A stretch of 64,000 nt of DNA from the NCBI GenBank assembly GCA_019186965.1, contig JABARV010000003.1:243504-307503 (forward strand). The letters run 5' to 3'. Source of the DNA: Turneriella sp. GTDB lineage: Bacteria > Spirochaetota > Leptospiria > Turneriellales > Turneriellaceae. Made by a program: the position numbers and the translations under genes. Below, one piece after another: positions 25,716 to 34,909 of this stretch. Below the pieces are notes generated by a model. It made no database searches, had not been told where the DNA came from, and worked only from the letters and a program-made list of their open reading frames with translations. Positions within the stretch are counted from its first letter, which is position 1. The number at the start of each line of letters is the position of its first letter.

Positions 25716-26545
25716 CGGCATCGCTTTACAAAGTTGTCCGTGAGCGCAGCCAAGGCTTTGGAAGTTCTCTTCCAAGCAAAAAAGAAGCGGGAGAATTCAT
25801 TAGCGCTCTTTTAGAATTTCTTTTCGCACGTTCGTACCAAACGCAAAAGCAAACGGAACACAAATGGCAAAAACAGCTTAAAAAATTTCAAGATAGACTT
25901 TTTTCACTCCTTGTAGCGTTTATCGAAAAAGAGCATGCGCGTAAAATTAGTACTGCATTTTTCCAAGATGAATTACCACACCTTTTCGAGGTAATGTGGC
26001 AAGATGCCGAAGCGGGCTACAAAGGCGACCCTGCTGCCGAAAGCGTACAAGAAGTAATTCTTGCATACCCAGGATTTTACGCGGTTGCAACGTATAGGAT
26101 TGCGCACTATCTTTTTACGTTAAAAATTCCAACCCTTCCTCGCCTTTTAAGCGAGCATGCACACGAAGTTACAGGAATCGATATACACCCCGGCGCACAA
26201 ATTGGTAAATCTTTCTTTATGGACCATGGCACGGGGATTGTTATCGGCGGAACAACAATTATACAAGATAATGTAAAAATTTACCAAGGCGTCACGCTGG
26301 GAGCACTTTCTGTAGAAAAAAGTTTAGCAAGTACAAAAAGGCATCCTACAATTGAAGAAGGCGTTGTAATTTACGCAGGAGCGACCATCCTGGGCGGCAA
26401 CACCGTTATTGGGCGCAATGCGACAATTGGCGGCAATACTTGGCTCGTGGAAAGCGTACCACCCTACTCCATCGTGTACCATAAAAGCGAAGTAAAAGTA
26501 CGCCCTTCAAAAGAACTCGATGGAGTAATTGACTTTATTATTTAA
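25712..26545 (+). CDS. cysE: serine O-acetyltransferase
   Basis: Makes O-acetylserine from serine and acetyl-CoA, the carbon acceptor for sulfide in cysteine synthesis. It has 277 residues, with an N-terminal helical domain and a C-terminal left-handed beta-helix of hexapeptide repeats: GIDIHPGAQIGKSFFMDHGTGIVIG, VKIYQGVTLGA, HPTIEEGVVIYAGATILGG and ATIGGNTWL. It is of the EpsC-like length rather than the short CysE. The GTG start is coupled to the preceding 61-residue gene. It complements the sulfate operon at 1-8391. Confidence 0.9.
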   Translation: MTASLYKVVRERSQGFGSSLPSKKEAGEFISALLEFLFARSYQTQKQTEHKWQKQLKKFQDRLFSLLVAFIEKEHARKISTAFFQDELPHLFEVMWQDAEAGYKGDPAAESVQEVILAYPGFYAVATYRIAHYLFTLKIPTLPRLLSEHAHEVTGIDIHPGAQIGKSFFMDHGTGIVIGGTTIIQDNVKIYQGVTLGALSVEKSLASTKRHPTIEEGVVIYAGATILGGNTVIGRNATIGGNTWLVESVPPYSIVYHKSEVKVRPSKELDGVIDFII

Positions 26546-26590
26546 TTTCCATATTGCTTGCCGCGCAAAACACGCCGCTAAAATTGCCCG

Positions 26591-27430
26591 ATGAAAATAC
26601 ACCACCTACAAACGGCGAGTTTGTGTCCATTAGGCGGCCCACTACTCCACGACAAAGGACTTTTCGGCGGACACGCACACATGCTTTGCCATTCGCTACT
26701 TGTAGAAACCAACGATGGGTTGGTACTCATTGATACAGGCTTTGGCGTCGATGACTTAAACGATCCTAAATCGCGTTTACCTACAGTTTTCCTTAACCTT
26801 ATGCGAGTAAAATGGGATTTACGCTTAACTGCGATTAGCCAAATTCAATCGTTGGGTTTCAAACGCGACGACGTACGCCACGTTATTTTAACGCACCTCG
26901 ATTTAGACCATGCAGGCGGCCTACCCGATTTTCCCAAAGCAAAAGTACATATCTACGAAGACGAGTTTATAGCGGCAATGCAACCGCAATCTTTTAACGA
27001 AACACAACGCTACCGCCCCATCCAATGGGCGCACAACCCCGATTGGCAACGCTATACTTTAGAAGGCGAGTCGTGGTTTGGGTTTCCCGCAGTGCGCTCA
27101 CTCTTGGGTGCAGGAAAAGACGACATCTTATTAATCCCTGTTACTGGACATACCCGTGGACACGTTGCCGTTGCCGTTCAAGGAGAAAAAAATTGGATGC
27201 TCCACTGCGGCGATGCATATTTCCACCACGGACAAGTCGATTTAGAAAATGAACGTTGCCCCATAGGGCTTGATCTATTCCAAAATTTTATGGCTATCGA
27301 TAACGATGCACGTAAAGAAAATTTAATAAGGCTCCGCAATTTAAAACGTGAACACGGACAAGAAGTGACCCTCTTTAGTGCGCACGATATTGACGAATTT
27401 GAAAAACTTGCTGAACGCAAGGCAGTTTAA
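26591..27430 (+). CDS. metallo-beta-lactamase-fold hydrolase, AHL-lactonase-like
   Basis: A 279-residue cytoplasmic MBL-fold enzyme. The metal motif HLDLDHAGGL (HxHxDH-type, here THLDLDHAG) is followed by the later His in TGHTRGH and the Asp in HCGDAYFHHG. An N-terminal strand pair with LIDTGFG completes the fold. The layout resembles AHL lactonase and similar hydrolases, but the substrate is not predictable. The downstream permease starts directly after its stop codon, so the two are co-transcribed. Confidence 0.85.
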   Translation: MKIHHLQTASLCPLGGPLLHDKGLFGGHAHMLCHSLLVETNDGLVLIDTGFGVDDLNDPKSRLPTVFLNLMRVKWDLRLTAISQIQSLGFKRDDVRHVILTHLDLDHAGGLPDFPKAKVHIYEDEFIAAMQPQSFNETQRYRPIQWAHNPDWQRYTLEGESWFGFPAVRSLLGAGKDDILLIPVTGHTRGHVAVAVQGEKNWMLHCGDAYFHHGQVDLENERCPIGLDLFQNFMAIDNDARKENLIRLRNLKREHGQEVTLFSAHDIDEFEKLAERKAV

Positions 27431-28249
27431 GTGGCTTTGGGAAGTATACAAAATTCAGTAAATGCCTTTTTTAAAAAATACCTTCCCGATTCGTGGATAA
27501 CAAAAGCCTTTATTGGCGCCTCAAACTATTTATGGTTTATCCGAAAAGTTTTTCGTTCTGCATTTTATTTACGCGGCAAACACCTCGATACTTTTATCCG
27601 TGTTGTAACAAACCAAGTACGCTTTACAGGGCTACAAGCGCTTCCAATGCTTTCTATCATCGCGCTTTCTTTGGGTGCGGTGACCATTATCGAAGCTCTT
27701 GTATTTTTACCCAAGCTGGGACAAAACGATTTTATTGGAAACTTATTGCGGCTTGTCATTATCCGTGAAATTGGTCCCCTTATCACCGCGATTATAGTTT
27801 TGGCGCGTTCGGGAAGCGCAATTACGGCAGAGCTATGTACGCAAAAAATGCACCGCGAAATTGACTCTCTCGAAATGATGGGGATTAACCCCTACTTGCT
27901 TATTGTATTGCCGCGACTTTTTGCGGGCGTTATTTCTGTCATGCTTCTTATAATCTACTTTGACGTAATAGCGATTGTCGGTGGATACCTTATCTCTCTT
28001 GTCGTAACTTCTTTTCCGTTTTCTATCTTTGTCGACACCCTTGCGCGTTCGATAACCATGACAGACCTTATTTCAACATTTATTAAAGCGGTGCTTATGG
28101 GAATTGTTATTCCCCTTACATGCACATACTATGGGTTAAAACCCGAATCGCTTTTCCAAATCCCTATCTATGTTTCTAAGGCGGTTATCTATTCGCTCTT
28201 TACGGTATTTTTGCTCAACGCGTTTATCTCCGTACTTTTTTATTTGTAA
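27431..28249 (+). CDS. MlaE-family ABC transporter permease
   Basis: Inner-membrane permease of the MlaE/Ttg2B family, involved in lipid transport between membranes; 272 residues. Five hydrophobic segments and the family signature EIGPLITAIIVLARSGSAITAEL...REIDSLEMMGINP are visible. The GTG start directly follows the TAA of the MBL gene. The usual mlaF ATPase and mlaD MCE partners are not adjacent, so the complex must be completed from elsewhere. Confidence 0.9.
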   Translation: MALGSIQNSVNAFFKKYLPDSWITKAFIGASNYLWFIRKVFRSAFYLRGKHLDTFIRVVTNQVRFTGLQALPMLSIIALSLGAVTIIEALVFLPKLGQNDFIGNLLRLVIIREIGPLITAIIVLARSGSAITAELCTQKMHREIDSLEMMGINPYLLIVLPRLFAGVISVMLLIIYFDVIAIVGGYLISLVVTSFPFSIFVDTLARSITMTDLISTFIKAVLMGIVIPLTCTYYGLKPESLFQIPIYVSKAVIYSLFTVFLLNAFISVLFYL

Positions 28250-28809
28250 TGCAAACTATAAAAAACATTTTTATCTCTGCTTTACTTGTTATCTTTGTCG
28301 GGGTTAATCAGCCTTTTGCAGTAGAAACTAAATTTCATACGCCTAAGCCCGATTCACACTCTTCGCCGATAACGCTTGCTACGATAGATTTTTTACTTCC
28401 GGGTTATGGCATGTATGTACAAAACGAAAAATGGACAGGCGCCCTATATTTTGGTTTAAATATTATTTCTTTAGGAAGTATTTATTTTGCATACCGCCAT
28501 TGGCGTTATTCCGAATCGGTGTACCAAGCAGGTGCATGGCGCCAACGCCAAGAAATGGACCACATCTATCTGGAAGACCCAACGGGCAGTGGTTATGCCT
28601 CGTTGCAAGAGTTAGAAAACCGTGCGGGGCGCGCACAACTCTTCTTTGCTGTTTCTATTTTAGCGAACGTTGTACTGCGTTCTTTAAGCGCGTACCATAG
28701 CTGGCTACACGCAACCGAACTTCACGAACAAAATGGTCCCCGTTACGAATTTTATCCCGATGCACAAGGAAAATTTACAGGCCGCGTTGGATATTCTTTT
28801 CAATTTTGA
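28249..28809 (+). CDS. exported membrane protein, DUF5683-like
   Basis: A 186-residue protein with an N-terminal signal ([17 protein letters not shown]), then [39 protein letters not shown], a pattern seen in small membrane proteins near DUF5683. A second hydrophobic stretch is at about 125-145 ([16 protein letters not shown]), and the C-terminus reads GRVGYSFQF, which looks like a terminal beta strand. It shares one base with the mlaE-like stop (TAATG). Function unknown. Confidence 0.65.
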   Translation: MQTIKNIFISALLVIFVGVNQPFAVETKFHTPKPDSHSSPITLATIDFLLPGYGMYVQNEKWTGALYFGLNIISLGSIYFAYRHWRYSESVYQAGAWRQRQEMDHIYLEDPTGSGYASLQELENRAGRAQLFFAVSILANVVLRSLSAYHSWLHATELHEQNGPRYEFYPDAQGKFTGRVGYSFQF

Positions 28810-28846
28810 CTGGTTTGCTAAACTCGCTCTTCCTCTATGGCGTATA

Positions 28847-29092
28847 ATGGGCTCTGCAAAAATAACAGCAACAAACGAAAATGCAAAATACCGCGTACGT
28901 ATAGCCAACGGCACACACACTGTTTACGCGGATGAACCTTTGCCACAAGGCGGCGGCGACACAGGATTAAATCCATACGAACTTCTACTCTCTTCGTTGG
29001 GTGCGTGTACAGCAATTACGTTACGGATGTACGCTGAACGCAAAGGGTGGGATACGGGAAAAATTTCCACTGAAACTGCGTTAACTGCGTAA
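28847..29092 (+). pseudogene. OsmC-family protein, C-terminally truncated
   Basis: 81 codons, from [17 protein letters not shown], matching the N-terminal half of OsmC/Ohr-like proteins: [32 protein letters not shown], with the peroxidatic-type cysteine in LGACTA. Family members run to about 130-150 residues with a second domain half; here the frame ends inside the 3' end of the convergent mazG gene. The gene probably lost its 3' half by deletion. A short functional variant is less likely. Confidence 0.7.
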
Positions 29093-29932
29093 CGTAGTTT
29101 TTGCTTTTCGCCAAAGCGACTCCCACTCGCTTGCTGAAATCTTCTCTCCCGCTTTAATACGTTCCAACACCTCTTTTTCCATAAAACGAAAGCGCTTCTC
29201 AAATTTTTTAGATGCGCTCCGAAGCGCTCCCTCGGTATCAATACCTAAAAGCCGACCGTACTGCGTGAGAGTAAAAAGTAAATCTCCTAATTCTTCTTTA
29301 GCCCGCGCATGGTTTTCCAAAAGCGCTCTATCGAGTTCTTCAAGCTCTTCGTTTATTTTTTCACGAACCGCTGCAACGCCAACTTTACCCGAAGGCCAAT
29401 CGAACCCAGAGCGCGACGCTTTTTCTCCCAACCTTTGTGCGCGTTGGAGCGCTGGCATTGCTTTTGCAACTCCATCTATGTAAGATGGTTCCTTGTACTC
29501 TAAACCTATTCTTGTATTCTTTTTATTTTCTCTTTCTGCTAATTTAATTTTTTCCCACGCTCTTAGTACCTCTTCGGGTGTTTGTGCAACACTCTCGCCG
29601 TATACATGCGGATGCCTTGAAACAAGTTTTTCTGTGGTTGTGCGGGCTACATCGTGAAAAGTAAAGTAGCCCTTCTCTTTCGCAAGTTGCGCGTGGATTA
29701 CTACTTGAAAAAGAACATCGCCCAATTCTTCTTTAAAGTCTTGAACCGTGCTCGGAATTATTCCTTCTTCGATAACATCAACAAGTTCACTCGATTCTTC
29801 TATAAGGTATTTCGCAAGGCTCTCGTGTGTTTGTTCAATATCCCAAGGACAACCACCGTCTTTATCGCGTAAATCGTATGCGAGCGTAAGCAGATCCTCC
29901 ATAGGATTTTCGGTACGCGGTGGTTTTTTCAT
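29081..29932 (-). CDS. mazG: nucleoside triphosphate pyrophosphohydrolase MazG
   Basis: Hydrolyses NTPs to NMPs and pyrophosphate, a house-cleaning enzyme. Two MazG repeats are present. The first has [26 protein letters not shown] and [14 protein letters not shown]; the second has [10 protein letters not shown] and [17 protein letters not shown], the EExxE...ExxD metal ligands of the family. It is about 283 residues, slightly longer than E. coli MazG. The ATG at 29932 is preferred over a GTG frame to 29965, though the start is not certain. Confidence 0.92.
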   Translation of the reverse strand: MKKPPRTENPMEDLLTLAYDLRDKDGGCPWDIEQTHESLAKYLIEESSELVDVIEEGIIPSTVQDFKEELGDVLFQVVIHAQLAKEKGYFTFHDVARTTTEKLVSRHPHVYGESVAQTPEEVLRAWEKIKLAERENKKNTRIGLEYKEPSYIDGVAKAMPALQRAQRLGEKASRSGFDWPSGKVGVAAVREKINEELEELDRALLENHARAKEELGDLLFTLTQYGRLLGIDTEGALRSASKKFEKRFRFMEKEVLERIKAGEKISASEWESLWRKAKTTLRS

Positions 29933-30027
29933 ACGGCAACATGGAAAACTTATTACACTCGACACTTAAAAATCGTTTTTACAAGCTACGGGGGATACCT
30001 ATGCGAAGGCACTCTTCGAGACTGCAT

Positions 30028-30774
30028 TCATGAGCGGCTCAGAGAAACTGTCTCGGTTAAGAGATATTCAAAGCCAATGGTGCCGTCGGCAAAAAGGTTG
30101 ATACTACGACTCGTCGCCGTGTCAAAATTCCACCACGTCACCTCCATACCGTAAACGCCAAAAACGGGGTTTCCACGGTAATGGCGCAGAGGCGAACATT
30201 CAGCCAAGATTTTCCATCTTCGGCGATCGCCGAAGAGCTGCCGCAACACGACGCGACGAATACCCAAGGCAGACAATGCCAGCAAAAATGCATCGACTTC
30301 GTGCGCGTTGTGTTCATTGACGACGCAGCTTACTTTGAGTGGAATTTTAGACGCGGCGGCAATTTTTTCGAGATTGGGTACCTGCCGCGAACCCATCATG
30401 CGTGCGTATGTATCGACATTAAAGGTCGGAAGTGAAATGCACGCACGGTCATACATATTGAACGTCTCTATCTTTTTCAACGCTAAGGCACCATTCGTAT
30501 GTATGGAAAGCCGTGCGCCGGGTACTTCGCGCCGCACAGTTTCAATGAGGCGTGCCTCGTAGCGGTAGAGCTGCGGATCGCTCGTGGTGCCGGTAAAGAC
30601 AATTTCACGTATATCGCGCTGCGTAACTTCCACAATAAAATTCTCCCAATTGGCGAGCGGGTAGCGATTCAGATTGTTAACGTTCGCGTGCGCAGAAATA
30701 TTTTTGCCGATACAAAATGGACAGGCGCGGTTGCAGGGTCCAGCGAAGAGAATATTCGCAAAGTCAAACTGCAA
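30028..30774 (-). CDS. radical SAM protein of unknown function
   Basis: A 248-residue radical SAM enzyme with the cluster motif C14-X3-C18-X2-C21 (CNRACPFC) close to the N-terminus. A short TIM-barrel core is visible (REIVFTGTTSDPQLY, LSIHTNGALALKK, LKVSCVVNEHN). No SPASM-type auxiliary cysteines are seen. It overlaps the HemN-like gene by 11 bases and is last in a three-gene run with a flavoprotein-rhodanese fusion. Substrate unknown; the compact core resembles small MoaA/PqqE-like enzymes. Confidence 0.8.
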   Translation of the reverse strand: MQFDFANILFAGPCNRACPFCIGKNISAHANVNNLNRYPLANWENFIVEVTQRDIREIVFTGTTSDPQLYRYEARLIETVRREVPGARLSIHTNGALALKKIETFNMYDRACISLPTFNVDTYARMMGSRQVPNLEKIAAASKIPLKVSCVVNEHNAHEVDAFLLALSALGIRRVVLRQLFGDRRRWKILAECSPLRHYRGNPVFGVYGMEVTWWNFDTATSRSINLFADGTIGFEYLLTETVSLSRS

Positions 30775-32212
30775 TGGCCTCTCTCTTAGGCGTCTTACGG
30801 ATTAAGTAGTTCTGTACAGACGGTGCGAAAAAGAGCGCGATGACACCGTTGAAATATTTTGCCCCGCGTTCTGTCAGCGAAATAGATTTGTGTTCGAGCG
30901 CAAGATTTGTACCGTTTTGTGACGCCGTGTATTCCATGAAACCCTCTGTGAGTGCAAAACGCACCGCGTCTGCGTACACAACTTCAAAATCGGCACCGAA
31001 TTTTTGCCGAAACGCCGCGAGATTAACCTCGCCGAAATAGAAGCTCACCGCGACCATCTTTGCCATCATGTGTTCGCGCGGCAAATGGTATAAATCTTGC
31101 AGAGGTAGCATTCTCTTCTCGATATCGCGTAAGTAGGGCGCCATGTTTTTGCCTACCGCACCACTGTTGTAGCTGATTGTGGTATCGGTAAATGTCTGTG
31201 CGCCGAGCCCTAACCCCAAATACGGCGCTCCTTCGATTACGCGCCGTGTCAAATACGCGCTCGTTCCGGTATCCTGCGCCACGCGGCTGTACGTGTTCTT
31301 GCCGGGATTCGCGATGTAACCCGCCGAAGCGAGTATTTCTTTGGCTAGCTTTGCTTGCTCGCGCACCTGTTCTATATTTACCGCATGTGCTTGGTGCGAA
31401 ATGCGCGTTAGTTTATAACGCATACGGTAGAGAGTAATGTACTCGGGACCAAGACGGATAGCGTGCTCGAGCGTTGCTTGCCAAGCTGCGAGCGATTGCC
31501 CGGCAAAGCCGTACATGACGTCGATATTGAATTTTTGAAACCCAGCCGCTCTTATATGGTCGCGGGCGCGGAAATGGTGTTCGACGCCGTTCGTTTCGCG
31601 ACCCAAGACTTTCAAGAGATCGGGTTGCGTCACCTGCACGCCCATACTAATGCGACGAACGCCCATCTTGAAGTAAGCTTTCATCTTCTCCATTTCTTGA
31701 GCTGCGATTTTGGGAGTCGTCTCGATACTGATTTCACACTCGGGCAGAATAGTGAAATACCGATTCACCGTTTCGATGTGATTTTCAATGAACTCTGCTC
31801 TGGGATACGAAGGCGTGCCCCCGCCAATATCGAAGCCGCGAATTTTTCGAGACCCCAGGAACTCCGCGTAAAGGCGCGTCTCTTCATCGAGCGCACGCAT
31901 ATAAATTTCCGTGCTACCGATTTCCTTTTTTCCGACAACAGTATACTCGCAAAAAAAACAGCGTGATTCGCAAAATGGAATATGCGAATAAAGACAGATG
32001 GCATCCAAATCAGCGAACGCAGCAGCGACAACTTCTTTGTGGCGCTCACGCTCGATACGGTAAGGCCAGAATGTCTCGCGGTGCGCGATGGGGTAAGCAG
32101 TATTCGAGATATGGTGGTTTGCTTCTCCCGCGGCAAAGACGTCGCTCGGCCGAAAGCGCACTGTATCACCGGGGGCAGCGCTCGGCCAAATTCTGGCATT
32201 TGTCCTCTGCAT
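30764..32212 (-). CDS. HemN/HemW-like radical SAM protein
   Basis: 482 residues with the cluster motif C81-X3-C85-X2-C88 (CESRCFFC), then FDIGGGTPSYP, ISIETTPKIA, RRISMGVQV and FNIDVMYGFAGQS, the pattern of coproporphyrinogen dehydrogenase-like proteins, including a HemN-like C-terminal segment (LTERGAKYFNGVIALFF). Known relatives act in haem synthesis, haem delivery, haem ring opening or methyl transfer. The N-terminal 60 residues are atypical. The ATG follows the flavoprotein stop by one base. I would not call it hemN, because its neighbours are not haem genes. Confidence 0.8.
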   Translation of the reverse strand: MQRTNARIWPSAAPGDTVRFRPSDVFAAGEANHHISNTAYPIAHRETFWPYRIERERHKEVVAAAFADLDAICLYSHIPFCESRCFFCEYTVVGKKEIGSTEIYMRALDEETRLYAEFLGSRKIRGFDIGGGTPSYPRAEFIENHIETVNRYFTILPECEISIETTPKIAAQEMEKMKAYFKMGVRRISMGVQVTQPDLLKVLGRETNGVEHHFRARDHIRAAGFQKFNIDVMYGFAGQSLAAWQATLEHAIRLGPEYITLYRMRYKLTRISHQAHAVNIEQVREQAKLAKEILASAGYIANPGKNTYSRVAQDTGTSAYLTRRVIEGAPYLGLGLGAQTFTDTTISYNSGAVGKNMAPYLRDIEKRMLPLQDLYHLPREHMMAKMVAVSFYFGEVNLAAFRQKFGADFEVVYADAVRFALTEGFMEYTASQNGTNLALEHKSISLTERGAKYFNGVIALFFAPSVQNYLIRKTPKREAIAV

Positions 32213-32213
32213 G

Positions 32214-33845
32214 TTAGGCGTTACCCGAAAGCAGAGCGAGCGACATCTTGCCGCCTGCTATATTCTGTGCTTTGATACCTGCGTTCTTCAAAATGCGCAG
32301 CGCTAAATACCCCCGCCTACCCGTTTCGCTGAGCACCGCTACCTGAGCTGATTTGGTTCTTTTTTGTGTTTCACGAATTTCGGCGAGCGACGAGCGAATT
32401 TGCTCTAAGGGAATATGGATATCGTGAATGCCTGCATGCGTTGCTTCTTCTGAGACATCGAGCACGAGATATTTTTTTCTATGCTGTTGTAGAATCTCCA
32501 TCGAAAGCATATCGGTTATTCCCTGTGTTTGCTGTAAGGCGACCAACGCCGCAACATTTAGAGCGTCGCGCGCAGTACCGAGTGCGGGTGTGTATGCAAA
32601 ATCAAAATATGCTAAATCTTTCAAGCGCAGTTTGCCTGCGATAGCGGTCGCTATTGCATCGAGCCGCGCCTTGATATGATTGCCCACGGCTTCGAGTGCG
32701 ATCACGCGCTGGCTTTTCTTTTCATAGTAGAGTAGCAACGCGAGCGGCGATGCCTTTGGCATATATGGTTCCATGTTGTGGGTGTGTACAAACACACGCT
32801 CGACACCCCTTTTTTTCGCAGCGATATTGCCGACGCGGCCCACTTCGATACTCGGCAGCCGAAGAATTTGTGCACCGCTTGGCTCCGCAAGTCGCGCTCT
32901 GCCACCCGCGGCGTTCTCACCGGCTACTTGCGCGGTTTTGTCCGACAGTGCGGCTTGCGCGATCCAGTGGTGCGTTTTAGCCACGGGTATACTTACGCAA
33001 ATGCTACACGCATAAATATCTTCAACATTGGTTTGGCATCGATCGTTGATAGGTATAGAACCATTTGTCAAGAGCCTAACACCTGCTCTCTTCAAGATTT
33101 CAGTGCGCGGTTTGACGCCAATTGCAGAAACGACAAAATCTGTTTCTATTTTTTGGTTATCCACGGCAATGGAAACGATGCGTCCATTGTGAGTTGTAAA
33201 ATCGATTTGCTTAAATCCTGCAATGATGCGCACCCTATCCCGCAACGAGGCTAGCACGGTATTGGCGATTTCGCGCGAATACTCGGGCAAGATACCAGCT
33301 TTTTTTTCGATGAGCGTCACCTCGGCGCTTCCACGCACGAGACCGTCGACGGCTTCAAGCCCCATACTGCCCGCGCCCAAAACGACGAAGCGTTTTCGGC
33401 CCGAATCAAGCTGCGCACGTATCGCGGCGAGATCTTCGAGAGTACGAAAGTAGCGAAAGTTCGCCGCGTCTTTTGGAGCGCCGACAGGGTGAAGCGACGC
33501 GGCCCCTGCCGCATAGATGAGTTTATCGTAAGAGAGACTTTCTTGCTTGCCGTTCTCTTTGAGAGTGAGCAATTTTTGTTTTGGTTGGATATCCACAACT
33601 TCTGTGCGTGTGCGCACGTCGATATTGTAGACTGCGCGAAAAAAACTTTCACGCTCGCGGTTCAATTCATCGAGAGATGAAACTTCACCCGAGAGATGGT
33701 GGGCCAAACCGGCCATCGCATAGCTCACACGCGTGTTGCGTTCGAGCAAAATAATTTCTGCTTTTTCATTGACCTCCCTCGCACGCGCTGCGGCGGTGGG
33801 GCCTGCGAGAGCGGCGCCGACAATAACTATTCGCATAGCGGGCAT
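32214..33845 (-). CDS. CoA-disulfide-reductase-like flavoprotein fused to rhodanese, both catalytic Cys absent
   Basis: About 543 residues: FAD/NAD(P) domains (MRIVIVGAALAGPTAAAR; FVVLGAGSMGLEAVDGLV), a dimerisation domain (FDFAYTPALGTARDALNVAALVA) and a C-terminal rhodanese domain. In CoADR proteins the catalytic Cys lies in SFANCGLPY; here the segment reads SYAMAGLAHH, with Ala in its place (about residue 45). The rhodanese loop reads LSETGRRGYLALRIL, with Ser (about 506) where Cys is expected. The fold is therefore kept without either thiol chemistry. It heads a three-gene unit with two radical SAM enzymes and may serve them as a reductase. The start among nearby ATGs (33845 or 33836) is uncertain. 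Confidence 0.82.
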   Translation of the reverse strand: MPAMRIVIVGAALAGPTAAARAREVNEKAEIILLERNTRVSYAMAGLAHHLSGEVSSLDELNRERESFFRAVYNIDVRTRTEVVDIQPKQKLLTLKENGKQESLSYDKLIYAAGAASLHPVGAPKDAANFRYFRTLEDLAAIRAQLDSGRKRFVVLGAGSMGLEAVDGLVRGSAEVTLIEKKAGILPEYSREIANTVLASLRDRVRIIAGFKQIDFTTHNGRIVSIAVDNQKIETDFVVSAIGVKPRTEILKRAGVRLLTNGSIPINDRCQTNVEDIYACSICVSIPVAKTHHWIAQAALSDKTAQVAGENAAGGRARLAEPSGAQILRLPSIEVGRVGNIAAKKRGVERVFVHTHNMEPYMPKASPLALLLYYEKKSQRVIALEAVGNHIKARLDAIATAIAGKLRLKDLAYFDFAYTPALGTARDALNVAALVALQQTQGITDMLSMEILQQHRKKYLVLDVSEEATHAGIHDIHIPLEQIRSSLAEIRETQKRTKSAQVAVLSETGRRGYLALRILKNAGIKAQNIAGGKMSLALLSGNA

Positions 33846-33984
33846 TTTCAATAGATACAGCACTGAATGTAAATCAAAAAACCCGCGCAGCCTCAATTTC
33901 TGTTCTGCACACATGCCGCGAATGACTACAAAACGCAGAACAGACGCGTGAGCGACTACACGCTTTCGATCACGGTTCTAATGG

Positions 33985-34023
33985 GGTTGTCCAATAGGCC
34001 GCTTACGCGGCTATTGAACAACC
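33985..34023. repeat. inverted repeat at the end of the 171-residue membrane protein gene
   Basis: GGTTGTcCAATAG.GCCGC and its reverse complement flank a 4-base loop at 34001-34004, giving about 17 paired bases with one bulge. It spans the last codons and stop of the gene ending at 34003. There is no T run on either strand, so it is not a typical intrinsic terminator; it may be a REP-like element. Confidence 0.6.
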
Positions 34024-34518
34024 TAAAAAGGCGAAAATCAGCTTCGCGAGAAAGCTACCCAACGGAGTTAAAAAAACGATAAACCAAAGAAAAGGATAAG
34101 CGCCAATGGCAACAGGAAGGTAGCGCCAACTTTCAAAGGGCGAGCTATCCAAACCGTCAGACCAATCCAGAAAGCGTGGTAAAGGTTTATTCACGGCAAG
34201 TGCCGCCTCTGGCAGCAGAGAAATCATGTGTGTCCAAAGGGATGAAAGCAGAGACACCGCGAGCACTATCCACCAATACCAAGCATAGCCGCCTTGTGTG
34301 TATTTGTCGAGCAATGGGTCGCCCCAGCTCCAATACGCAATCGCCGCGAGCAATAACCCCACAATGGCACCATAGACGCCCGATGGCTTGTAGAGGATCA
34401 TGGTTAACGCCAGCCCAAAAATAAAACCACCCACCTCAATGAGCGCCGTTTCGAGAAAAAACTCTGCCACGGGTTGTTCAAACCACATCCATGCCGCAAA
34501 GATTTGAACGGGGACCAA
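34003..34518 (-). CDS. integral membrane protein of unknown function
   Basis: 171 residues with about four hydrophobic helices (GGFIFGLALTMILY, YGAIVGLLLAAIAYW, WWIVLAVSLLSSLW and a C-terminal FLWFIVFLTPLGSFLAKLIFAFLG). Trp-rich loops (QGGYAWYWW) stand out. The only start in range is TTG at 34518, without a clear ribosome site, so the N-terminus may be mis-set. No family recognised. Its 3' end is embedded in an inverted repeat. Confidence 0.55.
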   Translation of the reverse strand: MVPVQIFAAWMWFEQPVAEFFLETALIEVGGFIFGLALTMILYKPSGVYGAIVGLLLAAIAYWSWGDPLLDKYTQGGYAWYWWIVLAVSLLSSLWTHMISLLPEAALAVNKPLPRFLDWSDGLDSSPFESWRYLPVAIGAYPFLWFIVFLTPLGSFLAKLIFAFLGCSIAA

Positions 34519-34588
34519 AAGGGTTATGAGCAGAGACCGCCATATTTGGTTAGGTATGGGATATACACTTTATCTCACATAACGCGCT

Positions 34589-34905
34589 CTAACTCTTGCT
34601 TTCCACAATCTTCTTCAAATTCTGCATGCTCTCGCTAAATTTATCGCCCATGAACTTATCCATGTCGGCAAAAAGCCAAATGACGCGCGCGATGATCGGC
34701 GCGGGCCCGGTCATGTGGTATGTCATGAGCGTTTCGTTCCCTTCTTTTTTGAGCGTATAGGTTATATCATTCATGCCCTGCATCGGCTTGTAAAATGTCA
34801 AATCGATCTTCACCTGCTCGTTGGCACGATGCTCTTAAAAGAAAGTTTGCCATGGCCGGATTTTTCTCCCCGAACTCATAGACCGCACCCATACCGCTGG
34901 GCATT
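34589..34905 (-). pseudogene. SRPBCC-family (polyketide cyclase-like) remnant
   Basis: The 74-codon frame up to 34813 reads KIDLTFYKPMQGMNDITYTLKKEG... and ends LKKIVESKS, the C-terminal half of an SRPBCC protein. Just upstream another frame reads SGMGAVYEFGEKNPAMANF, the strand normally preceding it, separated by a stop and frame change. The N-terminal third is missing up to the neighbouring VOC gene at 34910. This is a decayed gene rather than a short protein. Confidence 0.65.
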
Positions 34906-34909
34906 GGGA

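Noticed and set aside
30764..32212. hemN as a gene symbol
   Set aside because: The family includes many enzymes outside haem synthesis and the neighbours are not haem genes.
32214..33845. Functional CoA-disulfide reductase
   Set aside because: The active-site cysteine is replaced by alanine and the rhodanese cysteine by serine.
33985..34023. Intrinsic terminator
   Set aside because: The stem is strong but no T run follows on either strand.
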